Assembly: GCA_018240325.1 (NCBI GenBank)
Contig: JAFEFZ010000254.1
Span: 1 to 44,321, forward strand
DNA: 44,321 nt
Direction: 5' to 3'
DNA from: Pseudomonadota bacterium
GTDB lineage: Bacteria; Pseudomonadota; Gammaproteobacteria; Burkholderiales; Burkholderiaceae_C
The notes under the pieces are model-generated. The model was not told the DNA's origin and did no database searches. It was given only the letters and a program-made list of their open reading frames with translations. Position numbers and translations under genes: made by a program. Shown here piece by piece: positions 7,683-15,782 of this stretch; position 1 is the stretch's first letter, and every line of letters begins with the position of its first letter.

Positions 7683-8902
7683 CGCACCGAATCGACCCGC
7701 TCGACGCGGTAGCCGTCGGCGCGCATCGAATCGAGCAGCTGCTGCACATGCGCGTCGCCGCGCGTCTGCACCACCACGTCGATCAGCGCGCGCTCCACCG
7801 ACAGCAGCGTGAACGCGCGCTGGTGCTGCACCTCGTCGATGTTGGCGCCGAGCCGGCCCAGCGCCGCCGCCACCTCGGCCAGCGCGCCGGGCACGTCGCG
7901 CACGTCGAAGCGCAGCCGCACCAGCCGGCCGGACTTGACCATGCCGCGGTGCACGATCTCGGCCAGCAGCAGCGGCTCGATGTTGCCGCCGCTCAGCACC
8001 AGGCCGACATGCCGCCCGGCGAAGCGATCGCGGTGCTGCAGCAGCGCCGCCAGCCCGGCCGCGCCGGCGCCCTCGACCACCGTCTTCTCGATCTCGAGCA
8101 GCAGCAGGATCGCGCGCTCGAGATCGTCCTCGCCGGCCAGCAGCACGTCGCGCACCCAGCGCCGGATCAGCGGCACCGTCAGCTCGCCCGGCGACTTGAC
8201 GGCGATGCCGTCGGCCACGGTCGCCTGCGCGCATTCGCGCTGCCCGTCGTGCAGCGCATTCCATACCGCCGGGAAGCGCTCGGCCTGCACGCCATAGACC
8301 TCGATGTCGGGCCGCAGCGCGCGCGCCGCCACCGCGATGCCGGCGATCAGGCCGCCGCCGCCCACCGGCACCACCAGCGCCTGCAGCTGCGGCGCCTCGG
8401 CCAGCATCTCGAGCGCGATCGTGCCCTGCCCGGCCGCCACCGCCAGGTCGTCGTAGGGATGCACCACCGTCAGCCCGCGCGATTGCGCCAGCGCCAGGCC
8501 GTGCAGCCGCGCCTCATCGAAGGTGTCGCCGTGCAGCACCACCTCGACGCCGAAGCGGCGCGTGTTCTCCACCTTGACCGCGGGGGCGAAGCGGGGCATC
8601 ACGATCACCGCCGGCACCCCCATGCGCTGCGCGTGGTAGGCCACGCCCTGCGCGTGGTTGCCGGCCGACACCGCGAGCACGCCGCGCGCGCGCTCGCCGG
8701 CGCTGAGCTGCGCCATCTTGTTCAGCGCGCCTCGCTCCTTGAACGACGCGGTGAACTGGTGGTTCTCGAACTTCAGGTAGACCTCGCAGCCGCACAGCGC
8801 CGACAGCGTGCGCGAGTGCAGGCAGGGCGTGCGCACCACCTGCCCGGCCAGCCGTTCGGCAGCCTGCTGCACCGCAGCCGGCGTCAGTCCATCGTCATCC
8901 AT
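7679..8902 (-). CDS. Threonine ammonia-lyase, PLP-dependent, with C-terminal ACT domain
   Basis: This 407-residue enzyme would deaminate threonine (or serine) to 2-oxobutyrate (or pyruvate) and ammonia. The PLP lysine is K55 in SFKERGALNK, the phosphate loop is VGGGGLIAGIA, and SGGNIEP lies near 310. An ACT-like domain occupies about 325-407, as in the single-ACT TIGR01127 type rather than the two-domain biosynthetic IlvA. The start at 8902 is chosen because GGAG lies 7-9 bases upstream; an ATG six codons earlier has no such site. It lies 51 bp after the ferredoxin reductase gene and overlaps the TetR gene. Why an amino-acid deaminase sits in this P450 unit is unclear. Confidence 0.88.
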   Translation of the reverse strand: MDDDGLTPAAVQQAAERLAGQVVRTPCLHSRTLSALCGCEVYLKFENHQFTASFKERGALNKMAQLSAGERARGVLAVSAGNHAQGVAYHAQRMGVPAVIVMPRFAPAVKVENTRRFGVEVVLHGDTFDEARLHGLALAQSRGLTVVHPYDDLAVAAGQGTIALEMLAEAPQLQALVVPVGGGGLIAGIAVAARALRPDIEVYGVQAERFPAVWNALHDGQRECAQATVADGIAVKSPGELTVPLIRRWVRDVLLAGEDDLERAILLLLEIEKTVVEGAGAAGLAALLQHRDRFAGRHVGLVLSGGNIEPLLLAEIVHRGMVKSGRLVRLRFDVRDVPGALAEVAAALGRLGANIDEVQHQRAFTLLSVERALIDVVVQTRGDAHVQQLLDSMRADGYRVERVDSVR

Positions 8903-8953
8903 CGTGGGCTCCGAGATCATGGGGCGGATCGCTGCCGGCTGCCTGCGGCACCC

Positions 8954-10180
8954 TCAGGCCAGCCAGTCCTTGAACGACGCCGCCGGGTCGAGCACCGCCG
9001 CCTTGGGCACGCTGCGGCCGGACGCGAGCAGCGCCTTCGCGGTGGCGAAGGCCGCCGGGTCGTTGATCGCATCGACCGCCAGCAGCTCGTCGCCGCGCCA
9101 GTACCACACCGAGCGGCTGCGCTCGGTCTTGCCCGGCCGCAGCAGCGCATCGTCGCAGCCGAGGTGCAGCCCGGCGATCTGCAGCTTGGTGTCGTACTGG
9201 TCGGACCAGAACCACGGCAGCGCCGCGTAGGGCTTGGGATCGCCGGCCACGGTGTGCGCGGCGACGGCCGCCTGGTCGTTGGCGTTCTGCACCGACTCGA
9301 GCCGCACCCGCTGGCCGCGGTACTCGAAGCTCGTGCAGTCGCCGGCCGCGAGGATGTGCGGGTCGCTGGTGCGTGCGCAAGGGTCGACGCAGATGCCGTC
9401 GTCCACCGCGAGGCCGGCAGCGGCGGCCAGTTCGACGTTGGGCTGCACGCCGATGCCTACCAGCACCGCATCGGCGGCGAGCTCGCGCCCGTCGGCCAGC
9501 AGCACGGCGCGCACCCGATGGCCGTCGGCCAGCAGCCGCGCCGGCGCGACGCCTTCGATCAGCTCGACGCCGTGCGCGCGGTGCAGCGCGCGGAAGTGGT
9601 CGGCGGTGGCCGCCGCCGCCACGCGCTGCAGGATGCGCGGCGCCGCCTCGACCAGCGCGACCTGCAGCCCGCGCGCGGCGGCCACGGCCGCGACCTCGAG
9701 CCCGATGTAGCCGCCGCCGATCACCACCAGCCGCCGCCCCGGCTGCAGCTGCGGGGCCAGCGCGTCGGCGTCGGCCAGGTGGCGCATCTGCAGCACGCCG
9801 TCCAGATCGCCGCCGATCGCCGCCGGCAGCCGGCGCGGCTGGGCGCCGGTGGCCAGCACCAGCCGGTCGTAGGCGATGCGCCCGCCGTCGGCCAGCGCCA
9901 CCGCGTGCGCCGCCCGGTCGATCGCCGCGACCTGCGTGCGCAGCCGCACCTGCACCTGCTGCTCGTCGTACCAGGCCGGCGGGCGGATCAGGATCTGTTC
10001 GACGCTCTGGCCCTCGGCCAGGTACTTCTTCGACAGCGGCGGCCGGTAGTACGGCAGCGCCGGCTCGTTGCTGACCAGCACCAGCCGGCCGGCATAGCCG
10101 GCGCGGCGCACGCTGTTGACGAAGGCGGCGGCCGCATGCCCGCCGCCCACCACGACCACCTGTGCCGGCTGCCCGTCCAT
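8954..10180 (-). CDS. NAD(P)H:ferredoxin reductase, FAD-dependent (putidaredoxin reductase type)
   Basis: This 408-residue flavoprotein would reduce the [2Fe-2S] ferredoxin at 5415 using NADH or NADPH. The FAD-binding motif VVVGGGHAAAAF is at the N-terminus, the second dinucleotide motif VVIGGGYIGLEVAA is near 150, and the FAD segment ILAAGDCTSFEY is near 280. The C-terminal third, beginning WFWSDQYDTKLQIAG, is characteristic of the putidaredoxin/rubredoxin reductase group. The ATG at 10180 follows AGGAGG with good spacing. A TATAGT -10-like box on the minus strand (10222-10227) lies in the 137-bp gap shared with the divergent amidase gene. It completes the three-component P450 system. Confidence 0.92.
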   Translation of the reverse strand: MDGQPAQVVVVGGGHAAAAFVNSVRRAGYAGRLVLVSNEPALPYYRPPLSKKYLAEGQSVEQILIRPPAWYDEQQVQVRLRTQVAAIDRAAHAVALADGGRIAYDRLVLATGAQPRRLPAAIGGDLDGVLQMRHLADADALAPQLQPGRRLVVIGGGYIGLEVAAVAAARGLQVALVEAAPRILQRVAAAATADHFRALHRAHGVELIEGVAPARLLADGHRVRAVLLADGRELAADAVLVGIGVQPNVELAAAAGLAVDDGICVDPCARTSDPHILAAGDCTSFEYRGQRVRLESVQNANDQAAVAAHTVAGDPKPYAALPWFWSDQYDTKLQIAGLHLGCDDALLRPGKTERSRSVWYWRGDELLAVDAINDPAAFATAKALLASGRSVPKAAVLDPAASFKDWLA

Positions 10181-10317
10181 CGCCTGCCCTCCTGCAGCAC
10201 GCATGCGCCGCGTCGCCGCCGACTATAGCGAGTGGGTCGGGTAAGCCCGGGGCAACGCCGATGCCGGATTCGCAGCCGATCTGGTGCATGCTCGCGGCTT
10301 CGCCCGGAGCGCACGCC

Positions 10318-11781
10318 ATGACCGCAGCTGCCTTGCCCAGAGCCTTCCCCTTCGGCTCCGCCGCCACGCTCGCCGCTGCGCTGCGCAGCGGCCGCATCGG
10401 CGCCGTCGAGTTGCTGCGCGCCTACCTCGACCGCGTCGACCGCTTCAACCCGGCGCTCAACGCGCTGGTGGTGGACGACCGCGCGGCCGCGCTGAAGCGC
10501 GCGCGCGCCGCCGACCGTGCGCGCGCCAAGGGCGAGCTGTGGGGGCCGCTGCACGGGCTGCCGATGACCGTCAAGGAATCCTTCGACCTCGGCGGGCAGC
10601 CGACCACCTGGGGCCACCCGGCGCGCAAGGATCATGCGGCCGAACAGGACGCGCTCGCGGTGCAGCGGCTGAAGGCCGCCGGCGCGGTGGTCTTCGGCAA
10701 GACCAACGTGCCGCTGAACCTGGCCGACTTCCAGTCGTACAACGCGGTCTACGGCACCAGCCGCAACCCCTGGGACCTGGCACGTGCGCCCGGCGGCTCG
10801 TCGGGCGGCAGCGCCGCGGCGGTGGCCGCGGGCCTGAGCGCGCTCGAGTTCGGCAGCGACATCGGCGGCAGCATCCGCAACCCGGCGGCCTACTGCGGCG
10901 TCTACGGCCACAAGCCTACCTGGTGCATCGTGCCCAAGCGCGGCCACAGCCTGGTGCCCGCGCCCGGCGCGGAGATGGATCTGTCGGTGGTGGGCCCGCT
11001 CGCGCGCAGCGCGGCCGACCTGGCGCTGGCGTTGAAGGTCACCGCCGGCCCCGACGCGCTCAACGCGCGCGGCGTGGTCTACGCGCTGCCGCCGCCGCCC
11101 AAGTCGCTGAAAGGGCTGCGCGTCGCGGTGTGGCTCGACGAGCCGATCGCGCCGGTCGACGACACGGTCAAGGCCCGGGTCGAAGCGGCGGCGCGCGCGC
11201 TCGCCAAGGCCGGCGCGAAGCTGGACTTCCGCGCGCGGCCGGCCTTCGACCCGGCGCAGGCCCACGCGGTCTATGGCCGGCTGCTGCAGGCCGTGATGGC
11301 GGCGCGCCGCCCCGACTACGAGCGCCTCGCCGAGGAGCGCGCCCGCCTGGCGGCCGACGACGATGGGCCCCACGCGCAGATGCTGCGCGCCGCCACCGCC
11401 AGCTTCCGCGACGTCTTCGTCGCCCAGCAGCAGCGCGAGCAGTTGCGCTGGGCCTGGCACGACTTCTTCGGCCGGCACGACCTGCTGCTGATGCCGATCA
11501 CCGCGACCCCCGCCTTCGAGCACGACCACAGCGAGCCGATGCCCGCGCGCAGGCTGCGCGTCAACGGCGCCGAGCTGCCGTACTTCGACCAGCTGTTCTG
11601 GGCCGGGCTGGCGACCGCCGCCTTCCTGCCGGCGACGATCGCGCCGGGCGGCCTGTCGCCCGAAGGCCTGCCGGTGGGCGTGCAGATCGTCGGGCCGGAG
11701 ATGGCCGACCGCAGCACGATCTGGCTGGCAGGCGAACTGGCCGGGCTGATCGGCGGCTTCCAGCCGCCGCCCGGGTACTGA
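10318..11781 (+). CDS. Amidase (amidase-signature family)
   Basis: This 487-residue hydrolase would cleave a C-N amide bond. The Ser-cisSer-Lys triad is visible: K86 in MTVKES, S161 in the GGSSGGSAAAVA loop and S185 in SDIGGSIRNP, with the 24-residue spacing between the serines usual for the family. There is no signal peptide, so it is cytoplasmic. The ATG at 10318 is supported by GGAG about 8 bases upstream; longer in-frame extensions lack coding character. It heads a three-gene unit, with the enoyl-CoA hydratase 13 bp after its stop. The natural amide is unknown; gatA is unlikely without gatB or gatC. Confidence 0.88.
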   Translation: MTAAALPRAFPFGSAATLAAALRSGRIGAVELLRAYLDRVDRFNPALNALVVDDRAAALKRARAADRARAKGELWGPLHGLPMTVKESFDLGGQPTTWGHPARKDHAAEQDALAVQRLKAAGAVVFGKTNVPLNLADFQSYNAVYGTSRNPWDLARAPGGSSGGSAAAVAAGLSALEFGSDIGGSIRNPAAYCGVYGHKPTWCIVPKRGHSLVPAPGAEMDLSVVGPLARSAADLALALKVTAGPDALNARGVVYALPPPPKSLKGLRVAVWLDEPIAPVDDTVKARVEAAARALAKAGAKLDFRARPAFDPAQAHAVYGRLLQAVMAARRPDYERLAEERARLAADDDGPHAQMLRAATASFRDVFVAQQQREQLRWAWHDFFGRHDLLLMPITATPAFEHDHSEPMPARRLRVNGAELPYFDQLFWAGLATAAFLPATIAPGGLSPEGLPVGVQIVGPEMADRSTIWLAGELAGLIGGFQPPPGY

Positions 11782-11794
11782 CGGGGCATCGGAC

Positions 11795-12544
11795 ATGCCG
11801 GTGACCACCGCAGTGCAGGGCCGCGTGCTCGTCGTGCGGCTCGACCGCGACGCCAAGCTCAACGCGATGGACCACGCGATGACGCTCGGGCTGGACGCCG
11901 CGATGAACCGGCTCGAGGACGACGACGCCATCTGGGTCGGCGTGCTCACCGGCGCCGGCCGCGCCTTCAGCGCCGGCAGCGACCTGGCCGACCCCGACCG
12001 CAACAGCACCGAGCGCGGCGGCCCCTATGGCCTGGTGCGGCGCGCGCGGCGCAAGCCGCTCGTCGCCGCGGTCAACGGCCTGGCCTACGGCGGCGGCTTC
12101 GAGATGGTGCTGGCCTGCGACCTGGTGGTCGCGGCGCGCAGCGCGCGCTTCGCGCTGCCCGAGGTCAAGCGCGGCCTGTTCGCGCTGTACGGCGGCGTGT
12201 TCCGCGCCGCGCACGCGCTGCCGCCGAACCTGGCGCGCGAGCTGGCGCTGACCGGCGAGCCGATCGACGCCGCGCGCGCGCACGCGCTCGGCCTGGTCAA
12301 CCGCCTGTGCGACGACAACGAGGTGCTGCCCACCGCGCTGGCGCTCGCCGAGTCGATCTGCGCCAACAGCCCGGTGGCCGTGCGCGAGAGCCTGGGCGTG
12401 ATCAACCGCTCGATCGACGCGGCGCAGGCGCTGGCGTGGCAGCTCAGCGCCGAGGCAGCCGCAGCGGTGCGCGCGTCCGACGACAGCCGCGAAGGCATCG
12501 CCGCCTTCCTGGGCAAGCGCGCGCCGCGCTGGAGCGGGCACTGA
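11795..12544 (+). CDS. Enoyl-CoA hydratase/isomerase (crotonase family)
   Basis: This 249-residue protein belongs to the crotonase superfamily. The oxyanion-hole segments are AFSAGSDL (about 57-64) and NGLAYGGGFEM (about 94-104). Two glutamates, E123 in LPEVKRG and E149 in ARELALTG, align with the two catalytic glutamates of rat enoyl-CoA hydratase (E144 and E164). Hydration of 2-enoyl-CoA is therefore likely, rather than one of the isomerase or hydrolase side-branches. It lies between the amidase and a cupin gene in the same direction, with gaps of 13 and 7 bp, so the three are probably one operon. Confidence 0.85.
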   Translation: MPVTTAVQGRVLVVRLDRDAKLNAMDHAMTLGLDAAMNRLEDDDAIWVGVLTGAGRAFSAGSDLADPDRNSTERGGPYGLVRRARRKPLVAAVNGLAYGGGFEMVLACDLVVAARSARFALPEVKRGLFALYGGVFRAAHALPPNLARELALTGEPIDAARAHALGLVNRLCDDNEVLPTALALAESICANSPVAVRESLGVINRSIDAAQALAWQLSAEAAAAVRASDDSREGIAAFLGKRAPRWSGH

Positions 12545-12551
12545 CGATGCG

Positions 12552-12959
12552 ATGGCCATGCAGCAGGACCCATCCCTGGCCGCATTCACCCGGCTGATCC
12601 TCGAGACCGGCGCCGATGGCCGCGCGCGCTGGCGCGAGGAGCGCGTCGCGCTCGACCAGGGCACGCCGCAGGCGCGGCTGTCGGCGTTGATGCCCAGCGG
12701 CGGGCTGCAGCTGCGCGAAAGCCCGGCAGGCTTTCGCAGCGACTTCCACTGCACCGGCGCGCCGCAGTGGGTGTTCATCCTGCAAGGCGTGATGGAGATC
12801 GGCCTGCAGGACGGCAGCAGCCGTCGCTTCGGCCCTGGCAGCCACTTCTACTCGGCCGACACGCTGCCCGCAGGCGAGAGCTTCGACCCGGCCCGGCACG
12901 GCCACTGCAGCCGCCAGGTCGGCGACGAGCCGTTGGTGACGCTGTTCGTGCGCGGCTGA
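12552..12959 (+). CDS. Small cupin-domain protein
   Basis: This 135-residue single-domain protein has a cupin-like core. FHCTGAPQWVFILQGVMEIGLQDG (about 66-89) carries the first strand set, and RFGPGSHFYSADTLPAGESF leads into the second. The usual metal-binding HxH(x)E pattern of motif 1 is not intact here, so it may bind a different ligand or act as a binding rather than catalytic protein. The Shine-Dalgarno sequence is weak; two ATGs (12552 and 12558) are possible. It is the last gene of the amidase-hydratase unit and converges on the membrane-protein gene at 13000. A role in the same degradation step is likely but not defined. Confidence 0.7.
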   Translation: MAMQQDPSLAAFTRLILETGADGRARWREERVALDQGTPQARLSALMPSGGLQLRESPAGFRSDFHCTGAPQWVFILQGVMEIGLQDGSSRRFGPGSHFYSADTLPAGESFDPARHGHCSRQVGDEPLVTLFVRG

Positions 12960-12999
12960 CGCGGGCCATCGGCGCCCGCGCTCGGCACCCGCGACCGCT

Positions 13000-13419
13000 T
13001 CAGCCCTGCGCGCGGCGCGCAGCGAGCTTCGCGCGCTTGGGTGCGTGCATGGGCACCGGCTGCGAATCGACGGGCAGCTGCGAAGCCGGCCCCAGCGACG
13101 CCGGCAGGCTCAAGGCAGTATCGTCGGCAACCGCCTGCGCTGCCCCGCCCGGCACCAGCAGCCGCGCCAGCAGCCAGCTGGCGACGACGAAGGAGCCGAG
13201 CGCGGCCACGACGAAAACCACCAGCATTGCGCCGTGCACCCACGGGTCGACGCTCGCGGCGAAACCCACCGCCAGCAACAGCGCAGCCAGCGCCGTGCGC
13301 CGCCGCCAGCGGCTGCCGAGCATCGCGCCCAGCGACAGCACGTAGCTACCGACGAAGGCCAGCAGCAGCAGCAACTGCATGAACGACATGCGCTCCAGAC
13401 TCTGGCCCAGTTCCGACAT
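13000..13419 (-). CDS. Small hypothetical membrane protein
   Basis: This 139-residue protein is not recognised. It has hydrophobic helices at about 13-34 (MQLLLLLAFVGSYVLSLGAM), 41-56 and 61-88, then a proline/alanine-rich cytoplasmic or periplasmic tail ending in basic residues (KRAKLAARRAQG). Three membrane spans are likely. The start at 13419 gives a sensible N-terminus, MSELGQSLERMSF, preceded by purine-rich CAGGGCGGG. Upstream extensions are Arg/Gly/Cys-rich and probably not translated. It stands alone between the cupin gene and scoB. Confidence 0.6.
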   Translation of the reverse strand: MSELGQSLERMSFMQLLLLLAFVGSYVLSLGAMLGSRWRRRTALAALLLAVGFAASVDPWVHGAMLVVFVVAALGSFVVASWLLARLLVPGGAAQAVADDTALSLPASLGPASQLPVDSQPVPMHAPKRAKLAARRAQG

Positions 13420-13620
13420 CGCGCCCGCCCTGCCCCGTGAGGGGATGGTTATGCCACGGACCGCAGGCTCGCACACCGCCCGAAGGCCTGCAACCCCGCA
13501 GCCGCAGGGACGATACCGCGACCCGGCCGCATGCACGCCCTGCGCAGCGGCACTTTGCCGCCGGATCGTGACATCCGTGCGGCGCCGCGGCGCGCCGCTT
13601 CGGGCGCGGCGGCGGCGGCG

Positions 13621-14259
13621 CTACAGCAGCTGCACGCCGGTCTTGGCCTGCAGCTCGTCGCGGGTGACGCCGGGCGCCATCTCGACCACCCTCAGGCCAT
13701 GCGGCGTGACATCGAGCACGGCCAGGTCGGTGATGATGCGGTCGACCACGCCGACGCCGGTCAGCGGCAGCGTGCACTTGGGCAGGATCTTCAGGTCGAA
13801 GCCGCCGTCCTTCTTCCTGGCGACATGCTCCATCAGCACGACGACGCTCTTCACGCCCCCGACCAGGTCCATTGCGCCGCCCATGCCCTTGACCATCTTG
13901 CCCGGGATCATCCAGTTGGCCAGGTCGCCGTGTTCGCTGACCTGCATCGCGCCGAGGATCGACAGGTTGATCTTGCCGCCGCGGATCATAGCGAAGCTGT
14001 CGTGGCTGCCGAAGATGCTCGAGCCCGGCAGCGTCGTCACCGTCTGCTTGCCGGCGTTGATCAGGTCGGCGTCGACTTCGCTGTCGTCGGGGAACGGGCC
14101 GATGCCGAGCATGCCGTTCTCGCTTTGCAGCCAGACCTCGATGTCCTTCGGCACGAAGTTGGCCACGAGCGTCGGGATGCCGATGCCCAGGTTCACGTAG
14201 AAGCCGTCCTGCAGTTCCTGGGCCGCACGCTCGGCCATCTGGTCTTGGGTCCAGGCCAT
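13621..14259 (-). CDS. scoB: 3-oxoacid CoA-transferase subunit B
   Basis: This 212-residue beta subunit of a succinyl-CoA:3-ketoacid (acetoacetate) CoA-transferase moves CoA from succinyl-CoA to acetoacetate or a related 3-oxoacid. The catalytic glutamate is E47 in the SENGMLG motif. [16 protein letters not shown] (about 22-37) and the GGAMDLVGG region are typical of family I transferase B subunits. The start lies 1 bp beyond the stop of scoA (TGACATG), so the subunits are translationally coupled. The Sco annotation is the most likely; a PcaIJ or AtoDA role is possible, since these families differ little by eye. Confidence 0.92.
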   Translation of the reverse strand: MAWTQDQMAERAAQELQDGFYVNLGIGIPTLVANFVPKDIEVWLQSENGMLGIGPFPDDSEVDADLINAGKQTVTTLPGSSIFGSHDSFAMIRGGKINLSILGAMQVSEHGDLANWMIPGKMVKGMGGAMDLVGGVKSVVVLMEHVARKKDGGFDLKILPKCTLPLTGVGVVDRIITDLAVLDVTPHGLRVVEMAPGVTRDELQAKTGVQLL

Positions 14260-14260
14260 G

Positions 14261-14971
14261 TCAAGCTCCCTTCGGGTTCTGCTGGGTCGTGCGCTTCTCG
14301 ATGCGCTTCTCGGGCGTGGCGTTGAGCACCAGCCGGTGCACGTAGATGCCGGGCAGGTGGATCGCGTCGGGGTCCAGGCTGCCGGTGGGCACGATCTGCT
14401 CGACCTCGACCACGCTCACCTTGCCGGCCATGATCACCGCCGGGTTGAAGTTGCGCGCCGTGCGGCGGAAGATCAGGTTGCCGGACTCGTCGGCCTTCCA
14501 GGCCTTGCCCAGCGACACGTCGGGCACCAGGCTGCGTTCCATCACGTAGGTGTGGCCGTCGAAGTCGCGCGTCTCCTTGCCCTCGGCCACCAGCGTGCCC
14601 ACGCCGGTGCGCGTGAAGAAGGCCGGGATGCCGGCGCCGCCGGCGCGCAGCTTCTCGGCCAGCGTGCCCTGCGGCGTGAATTCCAGCTCCAGCTCGCCGG
14701 CCAGGTACTGGCGCTCGAACTCCTTGTTCTCGCCGACGTAGCTCGAGATCATCTTCTTGATCTGGCGCGTGTCGAGCAGTTGGCCCAGGCCGAAGCCGTC
14801 GACGCCGGCGTTGTTGGAGATCACCGTCAAGCCCTTGACGCCGCTGTCGCGCAGCGCGGCGATCAGCGCCTCGGGGATGCCGCACAGCCCGAAGCCGCCC
14901 ACTGCCATCAACTGGCCGTCCTTGACGATGCCCTCGAGCGCGTCGGCCGCGCTCGGATAGATCTTTCTCAT
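14261..14971 (-). CDS. scoA: 3-oxoacid CoA-transferase subunit A
   Basis: This 236-residue alpha subunit pairs with ScoB. The glycine-rich CoA-binding segment [10 protein letters not shown] is at about 25-34, and [16 protein letters not shown] and FFTRTGVGT follow in the usual order. The ATG is preceded by GGAGG. It is divergent from a PAS-LuxR regulator across a 142-bp region containing an inverted repeat, which suggests local control. The product fits acetoacetate use after fatty-acid or leucine breakdown. Confidence 0.92.
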   Translation of the reverse strand: MRKIYPSAADALEGIVKDGQLMAVGGFGLCGIPEALIAALRDSGVKGLTVISNNAGVDGFGLGQLLDTRQIKKMISSYVGENKEFERQYLAGELELEFTPQGTLAEKLRAGGAGIPAFFTRTGVGTLVAEGKETRDFDGHTYVMERSLVPDVSLGKAWKADESGNLIFRRTARNFNPAVIMAGKVSVVEVEQIVPTGSLDPDAIHLPGIYVHRLVLNATPEKRIEKRTTQQNPKGA

Positions 14972-15033
14972 GCCGCCTGCCTCCGTCGCCGCGTTCGCCG
15001 GTCATGCGGCCGCTTCGCCGCAAAGGCGCGCAG

Positions 15034-15065
15034 CGTACTGCCTAAGCCGCGACGCAGCCAGTACG
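15034..15065. promoter_or_regulatory. Inverted repeat between scoA and the PAS-LuxR regulator
   Basis: CGTACTG (15034-15040) and CAGTACG (15059-15065) are perfect inverted arms 18 bp apart. A TAGAAT -10-like hexamer on the plus strand (15066-15071) abuts the right arm. The site could be bound by the divergently encoded LuxR-type regulator to control scoAB, itself or both. No binding motif is known to me for this protein. Confidence 0.35.
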
Positions 15066-15113
15066 TAGAATTCATTACCCTGCCCGCGTCGTTGGCCGAA
15101 GCCGCCGCCCGCC

Positions 15114-15716
15114 ATGAGCGCCCGTGATCCCGGCCCGCCGTCCGCCGGCCCTGCCGCACTGCCGGCGCTGGACTACCGCACCGCTTTCGAGCAGGCGCCG
15201 ATCGGGCTGATGCTGTCGCGCGAGCGCCTGGTCACCGACGCCAACGCGCTGGCGCTGGCGATCTTCGGCGCCGACCGCGCGCAACTGGTGGGCCGCAGCT
15301 TCGAGCAGCTGTACCCGAGCACCGGCGAATTCGAGCGCACCGGCGAGCGCATCGCCGTGCAGCTCGACGCGCGGGGCTGGTACGCCGATGACCGCGTGAT
15401 GAAGCGCCTGGGCGGCGCGCAGGCGGGCGAGCTGTTCTGGTGCCACGTGTCGGGGCGCGCGCTCGACCCGGTGCGCCCGCACGCGGCCGGCATCTGGGCC
15501 TTCGAGGACTTGTCGTCGCACCGCCGGCTGCGGGTGGAGCTGACCCCGCGCGAACGCGAGATCGCCGCGCTGCTGATCGACGGGTTGACCAGCAAGCTGA
15601 TCGGGCGGCGGCTGGCGATCAGCCCGCGCACGGTGGACGTGTACCGCGCGCGCCTGATGCGCAAGACGGGCGCCGCGACCACGCCGGAGCTGGTGCACAA
15701 GCTGCTGACGCGCTGA
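15114..15716 (+). CDS. PAS-domain LuxR-type transcriptional regulator
   Basis: This 200-residue regulator has an N-terminal PAS-like domain (about 20-130; DYRTAFEQAPIGLMLSRERLVTDAN through GIWAFEDLSSHRR). A C-terminal LuxR/FixJ helix-turn-helix follows (about 142-198; LTPREREIAALLIDGLTSKL, then ISPRTVDVYRARLM). There is no receiver domain, so it senses a ligand or redox state directly rather than accepting phosphate. It is divergent from scoAB and is the best candidate for their local regulator. The signal is unknown. Confidence 0.85.
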   Translation: MSARDPGPPSAGPAALPALDYRTAFEQAPIGLMLSRERLVTDANALALAIFGADRAQLVGRSFEQLYPSTGEFERTGERIAVQLDARGWYADDRVMKRLGGAQAGELFWCHVSGRALDPVRPHAAGIWAFEDLSSHRRLRVELTPREREIAALLIDGLTSKLIGRRLAISPRTVDVYRARLMRKTGAATTPELVHKLLTR

Positions 15717-15734
15717 CGCGCCCTGCGCGCGGCT

Positions 15735-15782
15735 GCCGCCGCTCAGGCGGCGGGTGTCAAGCCGCCGCTCAGGCGGCGGGTG
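15735..15782. repeat. Tandemly duplicated hairpin between convergent genes
   Basis: A 22-bp segment occurs at 15735-15756 and again, identical, at 15761-15782, a period of 26 bp. Each copy holds GCCGCC-GCTCA-GGCGGC, a 6-bp stem with a 5-base loop. The right copy contains the stop codon of the minus-strand PLP gene (15769-15771), so the left copy looks like a duplicated gene end. Position between convergent genes suggests a bidirectional terminator, though there is no T-tract. Confidence 0.5.

Noticed and set aside
7631..10228. Long plus-strand open frame opposite the threonine deaminase and reductase genes
   Set aside because: The translation is rich in His, Gln, Arg and Ala with no domain. 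The minus-strand genes have intact catalytic motifs and ribosome-binding sites.
10318..11781. Amidase as GatA of the tRNA amidotransferase
   Set aside because: No gatB or gatC is adjacent; the neighbours are a hydratase and a cupin, and the amidase signature is shared by many amidases.
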